Positions 1-5,813 of a stretch of 5,813 bases of DNA are shown here, piece by piece. This DNA comes from CANHCC01 sp040381555 (GTDB lineage Bacteria > Bacteroidota > Bacteroidia > J057 > RFSG01), in assembly GCA_040381555.1 (NCBI GenBank), contig JBEIHC010000150.1, positions 1 through 5,813 on the forward strand, given 5' to 3'. The first letter of the stretch is position 1, and each line of letters starts with the position of its first letter. The translations under genes and the position numbers were made by a program. Below the pieces are notes generated by a model. It was not told the DNA's origin and did not search any database. It saw nothing but the letters and a program-made list of their open reading frames with translations.

Positions 1-3000
1 CAAGGATTATTTTACCCTGCAAATCCCGAAGTGTCAAAATACCCGTTACTTTCTCTTTAGTATCTAACAAGATATTTACAATTCCTTTTGTTGGATTAGG
101 ATATACTTTTAATTGGTTTGTAAATGACTTATCATCCTGAAAGGGTACTAATCCTCTTCGTTCTGCTGGAGGATCATCCTCATTAATTATAAGGGCAAAA
201 GCTTCAGGACAAGGTGGATTACCAGAAATGATGTTGTTCAATGCAATGAGTTTCCCTTTTCCATAGACATCATTGGCTATATCAGTTTCTAGACTCTCTA
301 ATAAATCAGCATCCCCTGTTTTGGTTTTCAGACTTCCAGCACGGGTGTAGGCACTGAGGATAGATTCCTGAATTCTTACATAAGGCAACCAAGCATAATC
401 TTCCACTATTTCTATAGAGTCTAACAAACTTTCTGCCTCCTCCCACATTCCCAGCTTAATATACCAGTCTGTTAAATGCAGCCTGGATTCAAGAGTAGGG
501 CAGAGTTGTAAAAATGTCATAATGTTTTCAACCCGGCTGGAATCTTCTTCATCTTCCAGCCACCATCGGATTTCATCGTTTCGAAATAAATCCCTTGCCA
601 TAACCCAATCAGAAGCCCTGAAATAGGCTGAATCTCTGGCTGACCAACTTGCCTCCTGAGCAGCCATAAGTTCGGCAGCCTGAGCGGAATCGAAGGAAAT
701 ACTTGCCATGTTTTCCCAAACATATTCTGATAAAGGTGAATGTTGAATAAGAATATCAAAATATTCAGGTGCCAGGGTATCCATTGCTTTATAAGCTACT
801 TCATTCAGTATCTTATCAGATAGCAGTGGCATAAAAGGGTCTAAAAGTAACCAGGCATCGGCAGGTGCCTCATTCTGTATAATGTCCTTTAAGCTATCCT
901 GTCCGCCAGCTTCAATGGAATCTAATACGGCCTTGGCTGATTCAATTAAGGCAATATATTCACTAACAGGATTGGCAGAACGGGCTGAGCCTCCACCCCC
1001 TGTGATTATCGGAATTAAATTGGAAGGACAAGATAGAGAATCCTTATTGGACAAAGAGGGGCTCAAAATAACGGACCCCATTTGCACATTCCTCGGGATA
1101 CAAAATGAATCTAAATGATGCGTATAAATAATATGATCTGGCTCATTATACCAGATGTCCAGCATGGTGTCCAATGGGGATCTAGAGGTGATTTGATGAA
1201 ACTCGTTTCCAGCCGGATTTTTAGTATTGTACAAATCCAACGGATCTAAACTCCCTTGCCTATACGCAATTCTCCCCTTTGGTGTAACTCCTATGGCTGC
1301 TTTAAATATTTCCCCACTAAAGTTATTACACTTATACTCCAGACCTACGCCTACTTGAGATAACGGCAATCCATTTACGCCCTGGGCTTTATTTCCTACA
1401 ATTAAATCGTGATATGTGTTCCGGTAAATCTGATTGCCTCCAGTGCCGGAGTGTGAGACAATGATGCCTGTCTGGTTGTCGAAGGCATCCGGGTAACCGG
1501 AAATATTCAGGCTATCATAAGTGGTGAAATCGTTGGCCTCTACCTTATATCTATCCGAATAAACCAGATGAATGCCATAGGTATTACGATAGCCATCAGG
1601 TGTACCGCAAGGGGCTGTCATGGTACTGTCATAACCCATAATGGCAAAGCTATCTTCGGTTACAACTGCATAAGCAGTATTCATTAAATGAATTCCGCCA
1701 TAGTTATTTATGAATTTGGCATTTTTAATAACGGTCTGATGGGCGGAGTTAAATTCATTAACCCGAATCCCACATTCGAGATTTTTAAAGATATTCGGTC
1801 CGTTTATTCCGGGCGCGTCCACTCTTAGGGTTGTGTATTCTGTGTAAATCCCCATGCCAGCCTGGGGTTGAGGATAATGCGTATTAATGAAATGATTGCT
1901 ACGAAGTTTAACATTCTTCACATCAAACATGGTAATAAAAGCATAAGGCACCCGACCATTTTTGAGTGCTTGATTGGTTTCAAAACGGCAGGAGGTAATG
2001 GAACTTGCATTGTTTAGTTCGAGATTGCCTACCTTGTTCTGGTAAGACATAAAGGCAATAGCCCTAACATTGTTAAGGAAATAACTGCTATCCGCCTGGA
2101 TAATTCCTCCGGTGGTCGTCCATATCGGTCCATTAGAATCCCAATCCACCAGGGTTACGGCATTGTGAGCTTGTTCAATGACCGAGCCATTCTTCAGTAT
2201 AATACGCCCTTGAGCAAAGGTATCGGATTGAGGTTTGGTATGATCCCCCAATACATAGACCCCTTTCCATAAGTCATTGCACACATTGGTCAGCGTTCCT
2301 CCATCTAGGGTGAGCTTTCCTCCCCCTTCAACCGTTACGCGGGCATCTTTGGGTAAAGACACTTTGCATTGTATGGTCAGGCTCCCGCCTTTCCGAATGA
2401 CCAAATCGCCTTTAAGCCATTTTTCGCCTTTCCAGGTATAGATTTCTCCTGAATCTATGGTGATTTTTTCAGCAGGCTGATATGTGCAGTGGTGAGGGTC
2501 GAGGGCTCTCCAGATATTGCCTCCTTCTTTATTCATTAGAAAGGCATGAATGCGTCCTATTTGCCAGGCGGTAAGAGCTGAGGTACCTGCATTATAGTCC
2601 ATTATGTTATTTGAACAAGTAGGTGCATTCCAACAACTAGGATTCAGAGGATATAAGCCATAAGGTGGAGTATCATCCAAATTATCGCCTGTAGCGTTCA
2701 AAACAACTGAATGATTTAACCCGAGAGTGTGGCCCAATTCATGCTTTGCTAAACCATGGTTAGTCCAGCCAGAAATTAAACCAGATACAAAACATCTGTT
2801 ATTATTATCTCCACCTATTGGAGACCATCCATTTCCATCTGGTCCTGTAAAGAAATACTGAACCGCATTTGTATTTAAACCAGGTGTATTAAGAATCATT
2901 GAATCTGCCCATCCTTGTATATAATTTCGGATAGCACCTGACTGTTTATTATAATCTAAGGTATCATTCAATGAATAAGGAACATCTTGAAACCAAAATG

Positions 3001-3508
3001 CAACGGTATCCACGATAAACCTTATTCTTGAATCCTGAATGTAACTGGTAAATGTTGGAATTTGAAATGTATCCAAATTGGCATATCTATCTCCAATCCC
3101 ATAAATATCATTATCCAAATCATTTGGATTCTGTGTAATCCCTTCAAACATTCCTCTAACAAGATTAATGGTACTGGAATTGGGAGGTAAATTACCATAG
3201 CGCACTCTCATTGAGTCGTCCCAATTGGTCGCTTGAGTTGGCCAGTTGGTCGTATCTGACCTATAAAGCAAATGCACATTCACATGCACATATTTCAACG
3301 GTGTATGATGTGGGACATAAGGTGCATAAGAATCGTAATGATTGCAATCTCTCTGTGAAACGGTATCTCCAGTGAGTAACTGAATTGGTATCTGCCAGGT
3401 TGAGTCCAAGGCCATATTACATTGAGCCTGACTTTGTGCTAGTAAGGAAGAGAAGAGAAGAGAAGAGAAGAGAAGAGAAGAGAAGAGAATTTGTAGGGTA
3501 TTTTTCAT
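1..3508 (-). CDS. Secreted T9SS-cargo metalloprotease with beta-helix (C-terminus cut by the window edge)
   Basis: At least 1169 codons are open from the ATG at 3508-3506 to the left edge, with no in-frame stop. An in-frame TAA at 3521-3523 leaves this as the only ATG start. Residues 1-28 form a signal peptide (MKN, then FSSLL repeats, likely cut after S-Q-A28). Residues about 40-330 are a zincin domain: H256-E-L-G-H260-T-L-G-L-N-H266 supplies three zinc-binding His and catalytic E257, and NNIMDY with M303 is the Met-turn. This pattern fits metzincins, best the pappalysin/cytophagalysin family M43. Residues about 340-790 look like a right-handed parallel beta-helix, entered through GGSLTIQC and GGGKLTLDGGTLTN and continuing with many short Asn/Gly-rich turns. 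After a TGGGGS linker near 837, residues about 845-1110 are mainly alpha-helical and acidic, with one TPR-like helix pair near 1007-1032. From K1134, KVYPNPTKG opens a T9SS type A sorting domain; 36 residues are visible and roughly 35-45 more are expected off the edge. By family knowledge the protein should cross the inner membrane by Sec and the outer membrane by T9SS, then be released or anchored. Substrate is unknown. Domain calls are by eye; the protease and sorting motifs are the firmest. Confidence 0.93.
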   Translation of the reverse strand, partial: MKNTLQILFSSLLFSSLLFSSLLAQSQAQCNMALDSTWQIPIQLLTGDTVSQRDCNHYDSYAPYVPHHTPLKYVHVNVHLLYRSDTTNWPTQATNWDDSMRVRYGNLPPNSSTINLVRGMFEGITQNPNDLDNDIYGIGDRYANLDTFQIPTFTSYIQDSRIRFIVDTVAFWFQDVPYSLNDTLDYNKQSGAIRNYIQGWADSMILNTPGLNTNAVQYFFTGPDGNGWSPIGGDNNNRCFVSGLISGWTNHGLAKHELGHTLGLNHSVVLNATGDNLDDTPPYGLYPLNPSCWNAPTCSNNIMDYNAGTSALTAWQIGRIHAFLMNKEGGNIWRALDPHHCTYQPAEKITIDSGEIYTWKGEKWLKGDLVIRKGGSLTIQCKVSLPKDARVTVEGGGKLTLDGGTLTNVCNDLWKGVYVLGDHTKPQSDTFAQGRIILKNGSVIEQAHNAVTLVDWDSNGPIWTTTGGIIQADSSYFLNNVRAIAFMSYQNKVGNLELNNASSITSCRFETNQALKNGRVPYAFITMFDVKNVKLRSNHFINTHYPQPQAGMGIYTEYTTLRVDAPGINGPNIFKNLECGIRVNEFNSAHQTVIKNAKFINNYGGIHLMNTAYAVVTEDSFAIMGYDSTMTAPCGTPDGYRNTYGIHLVYSDRYKVEANDFTTYDSLNISGYPDAFDNQTGIIVSHSGTGGNQIYRNTYHDLIVGNKAQGVNGLPLSQVGVGLEYKCNNFSGEIFKAAIGVTPKGRIAYRQGSLDPLDLYNTKNPAGNEFHQITSRSPLDTMLDIWYNEPDHIIYTHHLDSFCIPRNVQMGSVILSPSLSNKDSLSCPSNLIPIITGGGGSARSANPVSEYIALIESAKAVLDSIEAGGQDSLKDIIQNEAPADAWLLLDPFMPLLSDKILNEVAYKAMDTLAPEYFDILIQHSPLSEYVWENMASISFDSAQAAELMAAQEASWSARDSAYFRASDWVMARDLFRNDEIRWWLEDEEDSSRVENIMTFLQLCPTLESRLHLTDWYIKLGMWEEAESLLDSIEIVEDYAWLPYVRIQESILSAYTRAGSLKTKTGDADLLESLETDIANDVYGKGKLIALNNIISGNPPCPEAFALIINEDDPPAERRGLVPFQDDKSFTNQLKVYPNPTKGIVNILLDTKEKVTGILTLRDLQGKIIL
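3425..3508 (-). other. Signal peptide of the metalloprotease gene
   Basis: The first 28 codons give a short basic start (M-K-N), a hydrophobic core from I7 to A24 built from three FSSLL peptide repeats, and a plausible signal peptidase I site, S26-Q27-A28 before Q29. C30 follows, but Q29 just before it does not fit a lipobox, so a lipoprotein is unlikely. The core is encoded almost wholly by the CTCTT tract, so its length, and the reading frame after it, depend on repeat number. No Shine-Dalgarno sequence is visible upstream, as is usual in Bacteroidota. Confidence 0.85.
3447..3489 (-). repeat. Pentanucleotide microsatellite (CTCTT on coding strand), putative phase-variation tract
   Basis: A perfect period-5 repeat of 43 bp, 8.6 copies of AGAAG on the plus strand and CTCTT on the coding strand. 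It covers nucleotides 20-62 of the metalloprotease CDS. One unit more moves translation into the frame with TAG at 3441-3439, directly after the tract; one unit fewer moves it into the frame with TAA at 3419-3417. Only changes by multiples of three units (15 bp, five residues) keep the gene open. The present copy number is the ON state. Slipped-strand mispairing at such tracts is an established switching mechanism, notably in Neisseria opa genes with the same unit. That it switches here is inference. Confidence 0.93.
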
Positions 3509-3624
3509 AATATGTCTAATTTACTCATTCGAAGGTATCAATTTATATTTTGAAAACCAAATAATGATAGATTAAAAAATTTCCTGTTTTAAATTAAAAT
3601 GATTTTTTCTGTAATCTTTTTACC

Positions 3625-3644
3625 GGGAAATCTCGATTATTCCC
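3625..3644. other. Small inverted repeat upstream of the metalloprotease gene
   Basis: GGGAAAT and ATTATTCCC flank the tetraloop CTCG, forming a stem of about 7 pairs with a 2-nt bulge. It lies about 117 bp upstream of the metalloprotease ATG. Read on the minus strand it is not followed by a T-run, so it is a poor intrinsic terminator for yajQ. It could be a regulator-binding dyad, a weak RNA hairpin or chance. Confidence 0.25.
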
Positions 3645-3841
3645 TTGTAAATGGGTGATTTTTTTAAGAGTTAGGGATTAAGGCATGACTATTAAGTATT
3701 CCTAAACTTCCATGATTTAGCTTCTCCAACATGCTACAATACATTTAAGAATTACATTGAATACTAACACCCAGAAAAAAGTTAGATACTCTATCTTTTA
3801 CGGAAATTCCAGTCGATCTTTAGTTAAATTGGGCCTTTTAA

Positions 3842-3856
3842 AATTTGATTCAAATT
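3842..3856. other. 15-bp AT-rich perfect dyad
   Basis: AATTTGA and TCAAATT are perfect 7-bp inverted arms around a single central T. The 1-nt centre argues against an RNA hairpin and is more like a protein-binding dyad. In DNA this AT-rich such symmetry can also arise by chance. It lies about 140 bp past the yajQ stop and 330 bp before the metalloprotease start. Confidence 0.2.
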
Positions 3857-3998
3857 CAAAGAATTTATTACTCTGTATGGACAAAAAATCCGAACACTTA
3901 CGATTGCAATTGAGTAAAGTTTTGTTCTGAAATTAGAAATTCGTTCACCTCAGGAAATAGAGTGAATTCTTCAATTAATACTCGTTTTTCCTGTTCTA

Positions 3999-4490
3999 TC
4001 ACGACTTCATATTCTCATACTGCAAGGGCACCTCAAATGGATTCTGACGGAAATACTGAATGACTGATTGCAAATCATCTATCTTTTTTCCGGTGACCCG
4101 AATCTTGTCATCCATAATGGCTGCCTGTACTTTTAATCCCTGGTCCTTGATGATTTTTACGAGTTTTTTGGCTGCCTCTTTTTCCAGTCCACTGCGAATT
4201 TTAATTTCTTTTCGAACCATTTTACCCGCAGCTTCATGACTGGTGCCGAGGTCCAAACTGCGTGCATCTATTCCCTGTTTAATCAATTTGCTGATGAGTA
4301 CATCCTCTATCTGCTTCATCCGCATTTCGCTTTCGGTTAATACTTTCAGCAGCATTTCTTTTTTAACCAATTCCAATTCTGTCTGGCTACCCTGAAAATC
4401 AAATCTGTTGAGGATTTCTTTTTTCAAATTGTTGATGGCATTATCCAGAGATTGAAGATCTACTTCACTGACAATATCAAAAGAGGCCAT
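3999..4490 (-). CDS. yajQ: YajQ family cyclic di-GMP-binding / nucleotide-binding protein
   Basis: A complete 163-residue protein, the usual length for the YajQ (DUF520) family. The N-terminus MASFDIVSEVD matches the family hallmark (E. coli MPSFDIVSEVD) and fixes the ATG at 4490-4488. Other conserved parts are RFDF at about 29-32, a KLIKQGID stretch with SLDLG after it at about 68-82, the Lys-rich segment ending KIIKDQGLKVQAAI at about 112-125, and IRVTGKKIDDLQ at about 129-140. The family has two ferredoxin-like domains, is cytoplasmic, and has no signal peptide or membrane segment here. Members bind nucleotides or RNA, and a Xanthomonas homologue binds cyclic di-GMP and acts with a transcription factor; whether this one does is not shown. 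It starts 3 nt after the kup stop with no visible Shine-Dalgarno sequence, so it is probably co-transcribed and perhaps translationally coupled. The TGA stop is at 4001-3999. Confidence 0.96.
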   Translation of the reverse strand: MASFDIVSEVDLQSLDNAINNLKKEILNRFDFQGSQTELELVKKEMLLKVLTESEMRMKQIEDVLISKLIKQGIDARSLDLGTSHEAAGKMVRKEIKIRSGLEKEAAKKLVKIIKDQGLKVQAAIMDDKIRVTGKKIDDLQSVIQYFRQNPFEVPLQYENMKS

Positions 4491-4493
4491 ATT

Positions 4494-5813
4494 CTAAAGT
4501 ATTCTGTTGAGATTATAATGTTCACGCGATGAAACAGTGAGCGGTACTTTTTCTACCGTTACCGAACTCGTATCCAGCCCAAATCCTCGTTCTTCTGATA
4601 GACTTATTTTTTTCAGGAAGAAATAACTTTTCAGAATTAATCTTTCCCATAAGCCGAAAGAATATTCACTGGCGAAATATTTTTCCAGTACCACAAATCT
4701 GAAATCTCCGGTGATGGAGTTGGATTTAAGAGATTCGTAGCGACTGGTTATATCCACCTCTCCATTTTTAACCAAATCTTGAACAACCATTCTATACAAG
4801 ACATTAATATGCTTAGGTACCAGGAAACCTAAATAAAAATCAATTCGAATGACATAGTTTTTATCTAAATGGGTAACCTTATAATTCATGGTGTAAGGAT
4901 GTTCGGTAACTTCCACATGGATGAACCAATAAACATCGGCTCTTTTAGGTTGCTTTTGAATGATAGAATAAATAATTTTAGTATCAATGTCCTGAGTTTT
5001 CCGAGAACTCGTCAGGTACACTAAATGGGTTGCATATTTAGGGACTTGTTTGTCTTCACTCAACTGTTTGAGGGTATCTAGGTATTGTTGAATTGGCACA
5101 TATTCAGCCAGTTTATTTTTCATAATCCGGGATTGATACCATACCAACATAACCATTCCAATCACGCCAGCAATAAATATTGAAACATATCCACCGTGAT
5201 GAAATTTCAAGAGATTGGCAATCAGGAAGGAAGTTTCAAGGCTTAGATAAAACAGCAGCAAGGTCACCACAGCAATCATAGGCCATCGTTTAAATACCAG
5301 CCATTTTGCCAAAAGAATGGTTGTCATGAGCATGGTGAGGGTGATGGCTAACCCATAGGCAGCTTCCATTCGGGATGATTCTCTAAAATAGAGCACGATG
5401 AAAATACAGCCACCCAATAGCATCCAATTTAATGCCGGGATATACATTTGACCTCTCTGTTCAGTAGGGTAGTGAACCTGAGTCTTGGGCCATAAATCCA
5501 TTTTCATGGCCTCATTAATTAAGGTATAGGATCCGGTTATTAAGGCTTGGCTGGCGATAATAGCAGCTGAAGTAGCCACGATGATGCCTATAATCAGGAA
5601 CCATTCCGGCATCAAGGTAAAGAATGGATTTTGTCCATCGAGCACTTCTCCCCGGTGAGCTAATAGCCATGCTCCTTGTCCAAAGTAATTAAGCAGCAAA
5701 CAGGTTTTCACAAAAACCCAAGATGCCCGAATGTTTTCACGACCACAATGCCCGAGGTCGGAGTACAAAGCCTCAGCTCCAGTAGTACATAAAAAGACTG
5801 CACCCAAAAGCCA
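4494..5813 (-). CDS. kup: KUP/HAK/KT family potassium transporter (N-terminus cut by the window edge)
   Basis: The C-terminal 439 residues are visible, ending in TAG at 4496-4494; the frame is open through the right edge. Kup proteins are typically above 600 residues, so roughly the first 200, with the early membrane helices, are missing. Numbering from the edge, TTGAEALYSDLGHCG at 10-24 corresponds to the family motif GVEALYADMGHFG and keeps its Glu and Asp. LNYFGQGAW at 41-49 and ATSAAIIASQALITG at 80-94 are further family signatures, followed by QMYIPALNWML at 122-132 and AAYGLAITLTM at 151-161. Seven membrane segments can be read up to about residue 230, matching helices 6-12. A cytoplasmic tail of about 210 residues follows, as in typical Kup. 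The protein sits in the inner membrane and imports K+, by family knowledge in symport with protons. A TTG at 5807-5805 is inside helix 6 and is not the start. yajQ follows 3 nt downstream, suggesting an operon. Confidence 0.96.
   Translation of the reverse strand, partial: WLLGAVFLCTTGAEALYSDLGHCGRENIRASWVFVKTCLLLNYFGQGAWLLAHRGEVLDGQNPFFTLMPEWFLIIGIIVATSAAIIASQALITGSYTLINEAMKMDLWPKTQVHYPTEQRGQMYIPALNWMLLGGCIFIVLYFRESSRMEAAYGLAITLTMLMTTILLAKWLVFKRWPMIAVVTLLLFYLSLETSFLIANLLKFHHGGYVSIFIAGVIGMVMLVWYQSRIMKNKLAEYVPIQQYLDTLKQLSEDKQVPKYATHLVYLTSSRKTQDIDTKIIYSIIQKQPKRADVYWFIHVEVTEHPYTMNYKVTHLDKNYVIRIDFYLGFLVPKHINVLYRMVVQDLVKNGEVDITSRYESLKSNSITGDFRFVVLEKYFASEYSFGLWERLILKSYFFLKKISLSEERGFGLDTSSVTVEKVPLTVSSREHYNLNRIL

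Larger units (their letters stand above)
3509..3998. other. Intergenic region, 490 bp, no gene recognised
   Basis: This AT-rich gap lies between the end of yajQ and the start of the metalloprotease gene. I see no convincing coding frame on either strand and no tRNA or other RNA gene. It should hold the end of the kup-yajQ transcript and the protease promoter. I found no exact match to the Bacteroidota -7 motif TAnnTTTG on the minus strand upstream of 3508. The only structures seen are two short dyads, listed separately. No strong hairpin followed by a T-run is visible in the direction of transcription. Confidence 0.6.

Noticed and set aside
517..759. 80-codon open frame on the minus strand
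   Set aside because: It lies wholly inside the metalloprotease frame, out of phase with it, and its translation resembles no protein I know. The enclosing frame has clear domain motifs on both sides.
882..1118. 78-codon open frame on the plus strand
   Set aside because: It is antisense to the metalloprotease gene around the TGGGGS linker and has no recognisable motif. The minus-strand reading is continuous here.
3419..3421. C30 of the metalloprotease as a lipoprotein cysteine
   Set aside because: Gln at -1 is not accepted in a lipobox, and S-Q-A before Q29 is a better signal peptidase I site.
3447..3489. CRISPR or other interspersed repeat array
   Set aside because: The repeat is a contiguous 5-bp tandem tract without spacers and lies inside a coding frame.
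3535..3575. ATTATTTG on the minus strand as a Bacteroidota -7 promoter element
   Set aside because: It does not fit TAnnTTTG at the first two positions and has no clear -33 TTG partner.
3951..3993. Inverted repeat CAGGAAA/TTTCCTG just past the yajQ stop as a terminator
   Set aside because: The arms are 7 bp but the loop is 29 nt, and no T-run follows the second arm on the minus strand. It does not look like an intrinsic terminator.
5805..5807. TTG as a possible start of the potassium transporter
   Set aside because: The frame stays open to the window edge and the codons before it (W, L) continue the membrane helix carrying the TGxEALY motif. About 200 residues of the family lie upstream.

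Overview
The window looks like a chromosomal fragment from a member of the Bacteroidota. The main evidence is a very large secreted protein ending in a type IX secretion (T9SS) sorting domain, a secretion system largely confined to that phylum. AT-rich DNA and starts without a recognisable Shine-Dalgarno sequence agree with this. The genus cannot be told from the sequence.

All three genes lie on the minus strand. In transcription order (right to left) they are: (i) the 3' two-thirds of a kup-family potassium uptake gene, cut by the right edge; (ii) yajQ, a small cytoplasmic nucleotide-binding protein of the YajQ/DUF520 family, starting 3 nt after the kup stop and probably co-transcribed; (iii) a 490-bp AT-rich gap with no recognisable gene; (iv) a gene of at least 1169 codons, cut by the left edge, for a secreted multidomain protein. 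Its parts are a signal peptide, a zinc metalloprotease domain with HExxHxxGxxH and a Met-turn, a long right-handed beta-helix, an alpha-helical region, and the start of a T9SS type A sorting domain. The frame is open and unbroken from its ATG to the left edge (checked triplet by triplet).

The most striking feature is a 43-bp perfect pentanucleotide repeat, CTCTT on the coding strand, inside the signal-peptide codons of the protease gene. Five is not a multiple of three, so gain or loss of one unit shifts the frame, and both other frames meet a stop codon just after the tract. In this sequence the gene is ON. The unit and the encoded FSSLL/LFSSL peptide match the CTCTT phase-variation tract in the signal peptides of Neisseria Opa adhesins. 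Here it sits in an unrelated T9SS cargo protease, so I propose a phase-variable secreted metalloprotease/beta-helix protein.

kup and yajQ look like ordinary housekeeping genes and show no clear functional link to the secreted protein.
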